Source: Mycobacterium heckeshornense
Lineage (GTDB): Bacteria > Actinomycetota > Actinomycetes > Mycobacteriales > Mycobacteriaceae
Reading direction: 5' to 3'
Assembly: GCF_016592155.1 (NCBI RefSeq)
Contig: NZ_AP024237.1
Location: forward strand, 186,001 to 250,000
Length of the DNA stretch: 64,000 nucleotides
Every line of letters begins with the position of its first letter. Within the stretch, counting starts at the first letter, position 1. Both the position numbers and the translations under genes were made by a program. Shown one piece after another: positions 9,841-18,812 of this stretch. The notes beneath the pieces were generated by a model, which saw nothing but the letters and a program-made list of their open reading frames with translations, did no database searches and was not told the origin of the DNA.

Positions 9841-10152
9841 ATGGCAACGAGGTGCGACCAGGACATGAAGGCCAAGGCGGTCTGGCTGGTCCGGGAGCAT
9901 CGCGACGAGTACGACACCGAGTGGGCGGCGATGCGGGCCATCTCGGCCCGGTTGGGGATGAGCGCGGAGACCCTGCGCAAGTGGGTGCGCCAGGCCGAGA
10001 TCGACGACGGCCAGGCCGCTGGGGTATCGACGGCGGAGAGCCGGGAGTTGCGCGAGCTGCGTAAGAAGAACCGTGAGCTTGAGCAGACTATCGAAATCCT
10101 CAAGGCGGCAACAAGTTTCTTCGCGCGGGAGAGCGACCCGCGACACCGTTGA
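9841..10152 (+). CDS. IS3-family transposase OrfA (HTH protein)
   Basis: A 103-residue protein with a helix-turn-helix (AMRAISARLGMSAETLRKWV, about residues 30-50) followed by a leucine-zipper-like coiled coil (RELRELRKKNRELEQTIEIL) and the family's KAATSFFARE end. OrfA binds the element ends. Its TGA overlaps the OrfB frame, which lies in -1, so an OrfAB fusion would normally arise by programmed frameshifting. The start follows a GGAAGG-like ribosome binding site. Confidence 0.9.
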   Translation: MATRCDQDMKAKAVWLVREHRDEYDTEWAAMRAISARLGMSAETLRKWVRQAEIDDGQAAGVSTAESRELRELRKKNRELEQTIEILKAATSFFARESDPRHR

Positions 10153-11615
10153 TTTGTGAATTCATCGCCGAGCATCGTGCTCGGTTCGGGGTCGCTCCGA
10201 TCTGCCGCGTGCTGAGCGAGCATGGCTGCAAGATCGCCCCGAGAACCTTCTACGCCTGGCAGGCTCGCCCACCATCGAAACGGGTCTTGTGGGACATGAC
10301 GGTCGCTGAGATCCTGGCCGGCTACTACACCCCCGATGCTGATGGTCGCCGCAAGCCCGAGTCACTCTACGGTGCGGCCAAGATGTGGGCATCACCTGCA
10401 ACGACAGGGCATTCCGGTGGCCAAATGCACCGTGGAGCGTCTCATGCGGGCCAACGGCTGGCAGGGGGTGCGGCGGGTCAAGAAGGTCCGCACTACCGTG
10501 GCCGATCCCGCCGCGCAGCGGGCACCGGACCTGGTGGATCGCACCTTCGCCGTCGATGCCCCCAACCGGCTTCTGGTCGCCGATTTCACCTACGTTCGCC
10601 TGGTCACCGGGGTGTTCGTCTACACCGCGTTCGTCGTCGATGCCTACGCCGGGCGGATCCTCGGCTGGGCGTGCTCAACGACCAAGCACTCGTGGTTCGT
10701 CGAATCGGCGCTCCGTCAGGCCGCAGCGCTGCGGGCCCGTGAAGGCCACCCGCTGGCGGGGTCGACGATTCACCACTCTGATGCCGGGTCGCAGTACACG
10801 TCGGTGCACTGCGGGGAGACGATCATGCTCGCCGGCATGAAGCCGTCGATTGGAACGGTCGGAGACGCCTACGATAATGCGTTGGCGGAGACAATAATTG
10901 GTCTCTATAAGACCGAAGCGATCCGGAAAGACTCACCGTTCCGAACCGGGCCGCTGCGCTCGGTGCACGATGTCGAGCACCTCACCGCCGACTGGGTCCA
11001 CTGGTACAGAGCGCCACGAGGCGCTGTGGGATCGAATGGAGGTGAGAATCCTTCGTCTGTCCGCTGTCGCGGCAGCGGGTTGAAGCTGGGGGCAGCCTGA
11101 TTCGGGGGACGCCGATGAGGGTGGAAAGCAGCCCTGACAACGACGGGACGCGTCGGCACTGCCAGACGACGCGGGTCCGGCAAGCAAGACGGGACGGTGT
11201 ACGTGAGAAACCAGCGTCTGAACGCTCCTCAAGTCTGTTCCCACCAGCTCGAATCTGGCGGATCTGGGCTGGGCAGCGGCGCACACTCGTATCACGGTGT
11301 GGTGCGGGGAACTCCGCGATCGGTTTGTACCGCCGGTCGGGAGGTCACGGTGAAGGCCCGCGGCGTAGCCGTGGCGATGCCGCAGGAGCATAGTTGGGCA
11401 CCTCGCCCGTCGATCGATCTGACAGTGAACGTGGGAACCCACGCGGTGGTCCCCTTCCCGGAGCGCATCCAGCGTTTCGGCGGGAAGGTCCGTCGCCGGC
11501 CGATGCCGTCGTGTGGGGGCGGAGGATCCGTAGTAGTCCGAGTCCGGGAAAGCCGGTCACATGGCGAAGGGGTCCAGCTTGTTCGCGGTTGCCGAGCATT
11601 GCGCGAAGGTCGCTG

Positions 11616-13064
11616 GTGAATACCGGCGCGCCGTGGCCCGACGTCGATGAGGCGTGGCTGCGGGTACGCATGATGCAGCGGAAACTGCATCGTTGGGCGG
11701 TGGCCGATCCGGGCCGCCGGTTTGATGATCTGTTCAACCTCGTTTATGACCCAGCGTTCCTCGTCGTGGCGTGGAACAGGGTGCGGGGCAACAAGGGAGC
11801 ACGCACGGCCGGGATCGATGGAGTGACACCGTCCTCCATCGATGACCGAGCGGTGCAACTCCTTGCAGAACTGCAAGGCGACCTGAAAGAACGCCGGTTC
11901 ACACCGGTTGCGGTGCGGGAGAAGTTGATCCCCAAGGCGAACGGCAAGATGCGACGCCTGGGAATCCCGACCACCGCCGACAGGATCGTGCAGGCAGCGC
12001 TGAAGCTGGTGCTGGAACCCATCTACGAGGCGGATTTCAAGCCGTGCTCGTATGGGTTTCGGCCGAGACGGCGGGCACAGGATGCGATCGCCGAGATCCA
12101 CCACTACACCTCGGGTAACAAGGGGTACGAGTGGGTCTTTGAAGCAGACATCACGGCCTGCTTCGATGAGATCTCGCATTGTGCACTGATGGATCGGGTG
12201 CGGATGCGGGTCGGTGACAAGCGGGTGCTCACGCTGATCAAGGCGTTCCTGAAAGCCGGGATCCTCTCCGAGGATGCGGTACATCGGGATACGCCGACCG
12301 GCACTCCCCAGGGCGGGATCCTCTCACCGCTGCTGGCCAATATCGCCCTGTCGGTTCTCGACGAGCACTTCATGCGTCAGTGGGAAGCGCTCGATACGAA
12401 CTGGAAGCGCACCAAGCATCGGCGCGCCGGAGGCGCCACCTATCGGATCGTCCGCTATGCAGACGATTTCGTGGTGCTGATCAACGGCACACGCGCTCAT
12501 GCCGAAGCACTATGGGATGAGGTCGAAGCGGTACTCGCACCGATGAGCCTGCGCTTGTCGGTCGAGAAAACCAGGGTCTGCCACATCGACGAGGGCTTCG
12601 AGTTCTTGGGCTTCCGCATCCAGCGGCGAACCAAACCGGGCAGCAGCAAGCGGTTCGTCTACACCTGGCCATCGAAGAAATCGCTGGCCTCGATCACCGG
12701 CAAGATCCGGAAACTGACGCGCCGCAACAAACATCACACACTCGCCGACCTGCTCCGGCAGGTCAACCCCGTGCTACGGGGCTGGTGCAACTATTTCAAG
12801 CACGGAGTGTCTAAACGCACCTTCTGCTACGTCGACCACTTCGCATTCATGCGGGTTGCGTATTGGCTGCGTAAACGACACCTCGGCCTGACCTGGGGAA
12901 CGCTACGCCGTCGCTTCTGGCCTGACTGGCAGATCAGCGACCGACGTGTCGAGCTGTTCCGGCCACGATCGGTGACGGTCCTCCGCTACCGATACCGGGG
13001 CTCGAAGATCCCTGCACCATGGGCGAATTGGCCACCCGACACCGACACCGCACCAGCGGCATGA
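11616..13064 (+). CDS. ltrA: Group II intron-encoded reverse transcriptase/maturase
   Basis: Start chosen at GTG 11616, where the family opening VNTGAPWPDVDEA begins; the frame is open further upstream but in the intron's structural RNA. The 482-residue protein has RT motifs (NKGARTAGIDGVTPSSID, RRLGIPTTADRIVQAALKLV, YGFRPRRRAQDAI, EADITACFDEISH, GTPQGGILSPLLANIALS and the catalytic YADD in IVRYADDFVVLI), then the maturase domain X (LLRQVNPVLRGWCNYFKHG, HFAFMRVAYWLRKRH). The short C-terminus shows no HNH endonuclease motif. It would assist splicing of its own intron and target-primed insertion. The reading frame is intact, so the intron may still be active. Confidence 0.93.
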   Translation: MNTGAPWPDVDEAWLRVRMMQRKLHRWAVADPGRRFDDLFNLVYDPAFLVVAWNRVRGNKGARTAGIDGVTPSSIDDRAVQLLAELQGDLKERRFTPVAVREKLIPKANGKMRRLGIPTTADRIVQAALKLVLEPIYEADFKPCSYGFRPRRRAQDAIAEIHHYTSGNKGYEWVFEADITACFDEISHCALMDRVRMRVGDKRVLTLIKAFLKAGILSEDAVHRDTPTGTPQGGILSPLLANIALSVLDEHFMRQWEALDTNWKRTKHRRAGGATYRIVRYADDFVVLINGTRAHAEALWDEVEAVLAPMSLRLSVEKTRVCHIDEGFEFLGFRIQRRTKPGSSKRFVYTWPSKKSLASITGKIRKLTRRNKHHTLADLLRQVNPVLRGWCNYFKHGVSKRTFCYVDHFAFMRVAYWLRKRHLGLTWGTLRRRFWPDWQISDRRVELFRPRSVTVLRYRYRGSKIPAPWANWPPDTDTAPAA

Positions 13065-13073
13065 ACAAGTGGA

Positions 13074-13107
13074 GAGCCGGATGCGTGGAGACATGCACGT
13101 CCGGTTC
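13074..13107 (+). ncRNA. Group II intron domain V
   Basis: A 34-nt hairpin: the 5' strand GAGCCGGATGCGTG pairs with the 3' strand CACGTCCGGTTC around a GAGA-type loop, including the conserved catalytic AGC/GTTC region. It lies about 10 nt after the maturase stop, as expected; domain VI and the 3' splice site follow. Confidence 0.85.
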
Positions 13108-13276
13108 GGAGGGCGGGCCGCAGAAACCCACCGCGTCGAAAGACCGGCAGGGCGCTGCGGTCCGACCCCTACACACCAGCCGGCTCATGCACCGACTCGG
13201 ACTGAAACCACCCATCGAATACGAGGCCGACTACCATGCACACCACACCGGTCAGCCGACCGGCGCAAAGTAAACC

Positions 13277-13303
13277 GGTGTGCACAAAACCCAGGGCGAT
13301 TCA
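13277..13303 (-). repeat. IS3 right terminal inverted repeat
   Basis: Partner of 9790-9816; it ends in CA and is followed by the GAT target repeat. Confidence 0.85.
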
Positions 13304-14453
13304 GATCTCCGTCCGGTGTGGGTACGTGATCTGCCTATCGGCGGCAGACCGGTGGTGCTGTGTTGGCATAAACGGGTCTGGTGTTGCCCACATGCGTTGT
13401 GTCCGAAAAAGACTTGGACTGAGCAGCATCCTGCGATCCAGCCGCGCGCGTGTTTGACCGAGCGGGCCCGGGGGTGGGCGTTCAAGCAGGTCGGTGCCCA
13501 CGACGGCGCCGTCTCGCGGGTCGCGTCGGCGCTCGGTGTGGGCTGGGCGACCATCATGCGGATCGTCACCGCTCGCGGTAAGCCGCTCATCGACGACCCG
13601 GCACGGCTGGACGCGCCGAGGGCGATCGGGGTGGATGAGACCGCGTTCTTGCGCGCGACTGGACAGCATCCGACGAAGTATGCGACCGGCATCGCTGATC
13701 TGACACCGGGTCAGCCGGCGCGGCTGCTCGAGGTGGTCGACGGCCGCTCCGGTGTCGTGCTGGCCAGCTGGCTGGGCGAGCGCGACGACCAGTGGAGGGC
13801 GCAGATCGCCACCGCATCGCTGGACCCATTCCGCGGCTATGCCAGCGCCCTAAAACAGCAGTTGCCGCAAGCGGTTCGGGTGCTCGACCCGTTCCATGTC
13901 ACCAAGCTTGGGCTGACCGCGCTCGACCAGGTGCGTCGCCGCGTGCAGCAAGATAGCCACGGGCATCGGGGTCATCGCGGCGACCCGCTCTACGGGATCC
14001 GCCGCATCCTGCGGCGCCGCGCTGACCGGCTCTCCGAGCGGGCTTGGGATCGGCTGCGGGCAGGACTGCTGGCCGGCGACCCGCACGGGGAAATCACTGC
14101 GGCCTGGACCATCGCCCAGGACCTGATGCGCTGCTACCAGCTCCGCGACGCCAACGCCGCGGCAACGGTCATCACCGCCGCCCGCGACTGCCCTGTTCCC
14201 GAAATTGCCCGTCTAGGAAGGACATTGCATATTTGGCGGGTGGAGTTTCTGGCTTACTTCGCCCACACCGACGTCTCCAACGGGCCCACCGAATCCTTGA
14301 ATCTGAAGATCAAGAACACCAAGCGCACCGCGCGCGGATTCCGCAACTTCGACAACTACCGACTCCGCCTACTTCTCAACCACGGCCGAATCCAGAACAA
14401 TCACCAGACATCACGGATTAGAACCCGACGTCCCAGCTTGGTGGCGTAGAGCC

Positions 14454-15784
14454 GCCAAAGTGCCGCAAAGGAATTGACTCTTGGTGACCTGGTGCCGACT
14501 CCGAAGCAGCGGCGCTGGCTCACACCGCACCCTCTCGAGCCGACCGTGTCGCCTCACTTGGTCGACCCAGCACAGACAGTGTTATTCGATGCACGCCGGG
14601 ACTAGAGCCGCTTCACCGTCGGTTCGATGGAGCGACTGCCCTCGCTGACAGCGACCGCCGAAGCGCTGCTCGAGGAATTCCGGCGCCACGCGGACGCTCA
14701 CGGGTGGAATCCGACGCCGCGCAACGCCGCGGCCATGACCCTGCGGATCCTGCTGGGCTGGCTCGGGGCCGAGGCTCCGATCCATGAATCCGACATCCGC
14801 GCGGTCGGCGATCATCGCCATAACGCAGGCATTCGGCGCGTGCTGCAGTTCCTCGACGCACACGGAATGGTCATCCCCGACCCGGCCCGCCAAGGCGAGG
14901 CCGCCCAGCGCGCAGTCGATCAGCGCATCGCCGCCCTACCCGACCCCATTGCCATCGAATTGCGTTGCTGGGTCCGGGTTCTCCGCGGTGAGGGGCGTCA
15001 CCCGCATCCGGAATTCCCATTGGCCACCATCCGCTCTTACCTCAACAGCCTGCGCCCGGCGCTGGCCACCTGGACCGAACAGGTCACCAGCCTGCGCGAG
15101 ATCACCCGCGACGACATCCACGCCACGCTCAACCGGCAACCGCCAGTCACCGCCTGCAACCTGCTCTCGGCCCTGCACAGCCTGTTCCGCGCCCTCAAAC
15201 AGGAACGGGTCATCTTCCAAGACCCCACCCGCGGCATTTCGCTGCCCGCGATGCGCCGCCTCCCCACGCCGATACCCACCGACCGGCTGCGCGGCCTCAT
15301 CGACCGGGCCGACGGACCGATGCCCAAACTCGTCGTCGCCCTAATCGCCATCCACGGCCTCGGCAAGCAGGAAACCGCGCAGCTGCTGCTAGACGATCTC
15401 GACCTGCCCGCCGGCCGGCTGCTCGTTCGCCGCGACACCCGCCACCACACCGTCTACCTCGATGAACTCACCCACACCCTGGCCAATGCGTGGCTGCACC
15501 AACGTCGACGGCTGTGGGGCCGAACCACCAACCCACACCTATTCGTCAGCCAGGTCACCACCGCCGACGCGACGCTCCCGCCCGTCTCCCACCAAGTCAT
15601 GGACACCATCTTCGAGCGGCTCGGGCTCGCCCCGTCACAGCTGCGCCGCGACCGCATCCTCGACGAGGCCTCGCACACCGCCGACCCGGTCCACCTCATG
15701 CGCGTGTTCGACATCAGCGCCAAGACCGCCATGACCTACGTCCAGGCCGCCCACCCCGAACGCCGCTCGACCGCACCTCGATAA
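14454..15784 (+). pseudogene. Tyrosine recombinase-like protein with an in-frame stop
   Basis: The segment from 14627 encodes 385 residues with a core-binding domain (AAMTLRILLGWLGAEAPIHE, TIRSYLNSLRPALATWTE, LSALHSLFRALKQERVIF) and a catalytic-type fold (VALIAIHGLGKQETAQLLLD, HLMRVFDISAKTAMTYVQA). The usual Arg of box I reads Lys (GLGKQE) and the HxxR box reads QLRRD, so recombination chemistry looks impaired or divergent. Upstream, the same frame reads ELTLGDLVPTPKQRRWLTP and LVDPAQTVLFDARRD before a TAG at 14603-14605, then SRFTVGSMERLPSL: an apparently once-longer gene with a nonsense change. Such proteins are often the third member of tandem three-recombinase (RIT-type) modules. If the ATG at 14627 is used, the product may still be made. 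Confidence 0.65.
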
Positions 15785-16081
15785 CACCTGCACAATCCGC
15801 TCCCAGGGTCGGCGAACTCGCGCCACACTCGACCGCAAAATGCTTGATACGTGCAGGTTCCGCGATTTCCACTACCGAGAATCGGCGAACTCGCGCGCTT
15901 TCGGCTACTGCATCATGCCCACGTCTGCCAAGCAAGCGGCGACAGCGTACGGCTCACCCAAGCCATGGCCGGTAAGGGAGTGAGCGCCTTGACCTAACCC
16001 CACTCGCCACGTCTGGTGGCGGCCAGTGGGCAGATCTCGTGGCCACCAGCGTGCAGTTCTCATGACACTCCTGTGTCAACC
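15785..16081. other. No recognisable gene
   Basis: About 300 bp between the recombinase-like gene and the 3' end of the IS110 transposase. It presumably includes the IS110 end sequence; I see no coding motif. Confidence 0.45.
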
Positions 16082-17054
16082 TCAGGCCGCCGATGCGGTT
16101 GCGGTGAGTTTGGTTGCGGCGCCGTGTTGGGCCGAGTCGTAGGGGACGCCGTCTTGCCAGCAGCGCCAGATGACGCGGATCCAGGCTCTCGCGAGGATGC
16201 GGACGGCATGGGGGTGGTCTTTGCCTGCGGTTCGCGCCTGGTTGTAGATGTGTGCTGCCCACGGGCCTTCGTGGCGGCTGTTGTCGGCGAAGGTGGTCAT
16301 GGCTTGGCGGAATCGTTTGTTGCAGGCCCAGCGGAAGTGCACGGCCTTGTGTTTGCCAGAGGACTTGGTGACCGGTGTGCATCCGGCCAGCGCGGCGACC
16401 GACTCGGGGCACTCGTAGGCTGGGCGGCAGTCGCCCCAGGAACGCGGCCAGCCGCTTTTCGCCCAGGTGCATCGCGGCGGCCGGGGTCGGGTAGCGGGTC
16501 AAAAAGGCCAGGCTGATCGGGGATTCCACATCGGCGAAGAGGGCCTTGGCACCGGGCCAGTGCGCGTCCAGCAGCGCCGAGAGCTGATGGGTGGCCGCCA
16601 CGCGTTGCTCGACGAGGTCGGTGCGGGTGCGGACCACGGTACGGAGTGCGATGGTGGGGTCGCTGTAGGGGGCGGCCACGTGCAGGCGGTGCTGGCGCAG
16701 CCGCAGGTATTCGGCGATGACTTCAGCGTCGGCGGCATCGGACTTGGCGCCGGAAAGGACTTCGCCCTCCCGCCAGTTCTTGATCGCGTTCGGGCTAACC
16801 GGCACAACCGGATGCCCAGCCTCCAGCAGCAGGTCCACCAGGCGCCCGTTTGGGCGTTCGATTGCGATCGGAACATCCTCAGCCGCAGCGTATTTCGCCA
16901 ACCGACGAATCAGAGTGGCGATCCCGTCCGCGGAATGGGCGATGGTGAAGCGAGCCACGACCTTACCGGCCTGGTCCATCACGCACACGGCATGGGATTC
17001 GGCGGCCCAGTCGATTCCAACGAAGAACAACGCGACAGCAACAGCGAGCGACAA
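16082..17054 (-). pseudogene. IS110-family transposase with internal deletion
   Basis: From a TTG at 17054 (preceded by GAGGAG) the frame encodes the RuvC-like DEDD domain: FFVGIDWAAESHAVCVMD with the first Asp, IAIERPNGRLVDLLLEAG, and LSGAKSDAADAEVIAEYLRL with the last two. It continues to KRLAAFLG near 16440. There the middle linker is missing and the C-terminal domain appears in another frame: GDCRPAYECPESVAALAGC, TPVTKSSGKHKAVHFRWAC and RVIWRCWQDGVPYD, with a stop at 16082. In this family the conserved C-terminal Ser lies in a TPVTxSSGK context, so the active-site halves remain but about 80-90 residues are lost. The protein cannot be made intact. Confidence 0.85.
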
Positions 17055-17401
17055 TTCGACTCCTCAACATGGCAGCGACGACGACTCGGCGGCGAGGCCG
17101 GCCCCTGGGTGGTCACTAACCGGCGCTCTGCGGCGCATCTCCCTGTTGCCGGTCTTCGGCCCCGGGGAAGCCGGGGGCGGCAGTGTCATGATGGCCCTCT
17201 ACGAGCGACCGCCACAGGCCGTCACCCCGGCTCCCGCCGAGTCCCTTCCACGAACCTCAGATCCAGGCCCGCAACAAGGATGGTGCCCTAGTGACCGCCA
17301 CTGGGCAGTTCCCCATGTCCCTTGACAGAATATGGTCACATAGCCGCGCATAAGTCCACTACGGTCGTTACCGCTGAGGAAAATGGACACGCAGGGGAGC
17401 A
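17055..17401. other. Spacer between IS110 and acyltransferase gene
   Basis: About 350 bp with no convincing gene. The right part should contain the IS110 end and the promoter of the acyltransferase gene; a TTGACA hexamer occurs near 17322 but without a clearly spaced -10 partner. Confidence 0.4.
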
Positions 17402-18514
17402 ATGAAGCTCGGACAGGCATTCGATCCGCGCAACAATGCGTTAAATGCATGGCGTTTGACGCTGGCGACGGGCGTCATCCTGTACCACTCCTTCCAACTA
17501 ACTGGACGCCACCTGCCGTCCTGGCCGGTCCAGCAGCTCCTTGGAGACATCTGGGTTGACGGATTCTTCGCAATCTCGGGGTTCCTTATCACTGCGAGTT
17601 GGCTTAACAAACCCCAACTACGCAGCTACTTTGCCGCAAGGGGTCTGCGCATCCTGCCCGGGTTGTGGGTTTGCCTAGTCGTCACGGCATTTGTCATCGC
17701 TCCTATGGCTGTCGCGATTCAAGGTGGCTCGGCCGCGAAACTCCTCCTTTCTTCTGCACCGATTGAGTACGTGTTAAAAAATAGCGCAGTTATGACAGTC
17801 CAGCTGGATATTGCAGGCACCCCGAGCGGCATTCCATTTTCAGGAAATTGGAATGGTTCTTTGTGGACGCTTATATGGGAGGTGCTGTGCTATATCGCTG
17901 TTGCGGTGTTAGGCGTGGTAGGACTCCTCAAACGACGGTGGTTTATTCCGCTTGCGCTTGCACTGACGCTGACCTGGTCAGCTCTTCTTCCGCCAGAATA
18001 CATCTTCCTTGCCAAATTAGAAACCCACCAGCGGGTTTCCCCCGCGGAGCTCGCAGTAATTGTGCAGGTGGTTGCGGCGCGCCTGTTTACCGTTTTCCTT
18101 GTCGGCGCGCTGGTGTATCAACTCCGAAATGTAATTCCTGCTCGGTGGTCACTCGTCGGGGTGAGTGTAATCATTGTTCTAGCGGCGATGCTGCTGCCTA
18201 ACTACCGGCTGGTCGCTGCATTTTCGCTGGCTTACGCCATCATCGTTTCAGGTGCCCTGATCCACCACAAGCGCCTCAGACTGCAGACCGATATGTCCTA
18301 CGGTGTATACATTTACGCGTCTCCCATTCAGCAGTTGCTGGTTATTTGTGGGTTTGCCAGTCTGAATGTCTTCGTTTTCTTTGCACTTGCGACGGCAGCG
18401 ACTCTGCCGGTAGCCGCAGGGAGCTGGTTTTTGGTGGAAGAGCGCGCGCTGTCTCTGAAATCTCGTCTAAGCCGTGATCCACCGATTGAATTGACGGCGG
18501 CGCGAGTGTCGTAA
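17402..18514 (+). CDS. Acyltransferase-3 (OafA-type) integral membrane protein
   Basis: A 370-residue multi-pass protein with ten or so predicted membrane helices. It has the acyltransferase-3 hallmarks: RLTLATGVILYHSFQLTG near the N-terminus with the conserved His, DIWVDGFFAISGFLIT, SYFAARGLRILPGLWV and NGSLWTLIWEVLCYI. Family members O-acetylate or acylate sugars and lipids at the membrane; mycobacterial examples modify glycolipids. The gene is isolated between IS debris on both sides and has lower GC than the chromosomal core, suggesting horizontal transfer. The start ATG follows GGGGAGCA. It may decorate the glycolipid of the 1-8 kb locus, but that is only an inference from proximity. Confidence 0.88.
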   Translation: MKLGQAFDPRNNALNAWRLTLATGVILYHSFQLTGRHLPSWPVQQLLGDIWVDGFFAISGFLITASWLNKPQLRSYFAARGLRILPGLWVCLVVTAFVIAPMAVAIQGGSAAKLLLSSAPIEYVLKNSAVMTVQLDIAGTPSGIPFSGNWNGSLWTLIWEVLCYIAVAVLGVVGLLKRRWFIPLALALTLTWSALLPPEYIFLAKLETHQRVSPAELAVIVQVVAARLFTVFLVGALVYQLRNVIPARWSLVGVSVIIVLAAMLLPNYRLVAAFSLAYAIIVSGALIHHKRLRLQTDMSYGVYIYASPIQQLLVICGFASLNVFVFFALATAATLPVAAGSWFLVEERALSLKSRLSRDPPIELTAARVS

Positions 18515-18518
18515 TGAT

Positions 18519-18592
18519 GAAAGTGCCTTGTGAACTGGGATGATTGGTGTTCCTGAAGCAACAATCTGGCTCAGTTCTGAAAAGGCACTTCC
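18519..18592. terminator. Long stem-loop just after the acyltransferase gene
   Basis: AAGTGCCTT (18521-18529) pairs exactly with AAGGCACTT (18582-18590), and inside it GAACTG pairs with CAGTTC, leaving a loop of about 34 nt. It starts a few bases after the stop codon, so a terminator role is possible. There is no U-tract, and the arms could instead be the ends of a lost or miniature insertion element. Confidence 0.4.
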
Positions 18593-18812
18593 GGTGCGTG
18601 CGACACGAGGTCGCATGTGTAAGTGGCGCGTTGAATGGAGGTCGGCGGTGTTGTCGATGATGTAGCCCGGGTATGTGGGCTCTTCAATTTTAAAGGGGCA
18701 GTTGTGATTTCGCTCTCATAGGGCGTGTCGTTGCATGGGGAGGCCCTCGGCCTTCTGAAGTCTGAAGTTTGCGGATTTCAGGCGGAAGAAGGGACCGAGG
18801 GCCGTATCTGAC

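Larger units (their letters stand above)
11009..13172 (+). mobile_element. Group II intron (retroelement)
   Basis: The intron begins GAGCGCC with an immediate AGCGCC/GGCGCT hairpin and ends CCCTAC (final AY as required). It contains a reverse transcriptase/maturase gene and a canonical 34-nt domain V just after it. Boundaries were set by requiring the IS3 OrfB frame to rejoin: TGG TAC A plus AC ACC AGC gives the expected Trp-Tyr-Asn-Thr-Ser. Total length is 2164 bp. About 600 nt before the ORF would fold as domains I-III. The start base is certain only to within a nucleotide or two. Confidence 0.85.
10149..13273 (+). pseudogene. IS3-family transposase OrfB, frameshifted and interrupted by a group II intron
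   Basis: The frame opens at TTG 10149 (ICEFIAEHRARFGVAPICRV) and runs to GAAKMWA. An extra T at about 10392 shifts it, and the family sequence continues in the next frame as HLQRQGIPVAKCTVERLMRA. The DDE core follows: VADFTYVRLVTGVFVYTAFV with the first Asp, HHSDAGSQYTS with the second, and GDAYDNALAETIIGLYKTE with the Glu. The intron cuts after TGG TAC A (11008); the 3' exon 13173-13273 gives NTSRLMHRLGLKPPIEYEAD and a stop. Intron removal restores WYNTSRLMH in frame, but the single-base frameshift would remain. Confidence 0.85.
9790..13303 (+). mobile_element. IS3-family insertion sequence carrying a group II intron
   Basis: The element is bounded by 27-bp imperfect inverted repeats (9790-9816 and 13277-13303) and flanked by a 3-bp direct repeat GAT at 9787-9789 and 13304-13306, the expected IS3-type target duplication. 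It encodes OrfA and OrfB in the usual -1 arrangement. Without the intron it would be 1350 bp, a standard IS3 length. It sits inside the ISL3 transposase gene in the same orientation. Confidence 0.9.
9625..14449 (+). pseudogene. ISL3 transposase, split by the IS3 insertion
   Basis: The 5' exon-like part (TTG at 9625 to 9789) encodes the N-terminus ending CPDCGALAVAKD. The 3' part resumes at 13307 with LRPVWVRDLPIGGRPVVL, then zinc-binding cysteines (CCPHALCPKKTW), the DDE catalytic domain (GVDETAFLRATG, LEVVDGRSG, VLDPFHVTKLG, and a C-terminal FAHTDVSNGPTESLN) and a stop at 14447-14449 inside the right terminal repeat. Joining 9789 to 13307 keeps the frame exactly and gives about 435 residues. 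The gene is disrupted but otherwise appears intact, so the insertion may be recent. Confidence 0.85.
9484..14453 (+). mobile_element. ISL3-family insertion sequence, interrupted by an IS3 element
   Basis: The left end begins GGCTCTTCTCC and the right end, read in reverse complement, begins GGCTCTACGCC; about 16 of the first 23 bases agree, as imperfect terminal inverted repeats. Removing the IS3 insertion (9790-13303 plus one 3-bp repeat) leaves about 1.45 kb, the usual ISL3 size, with one uninterrupted transposase frame. No clear 8-bp target duplication is visible: the flanks are GGCAAATC on the left and GCCAAAGT on the right. A flank was therefore probably altered after insertion. Confidence 0.8.

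Noticed and set aside
11292..12284. 330-residue - strand open frame across the intron
   Set aside because: Antisense of the intron RNA domains and maturase; no similarity to any protein I know.
9476..14461. 8-bp target duplication for the ISL3 element
   Set aside because: The flanks GGCAAATC and GCCAAAGT agree at several positions but are not identical, so I did not call a duplication.
18519..18592. Miniature inverted-repeat transposable element
   Set aside because: The arms fit a stem-loop directly after a stop codon, no target duplication is visible, and no second copy exists in the window; kept only as a stem-loop.
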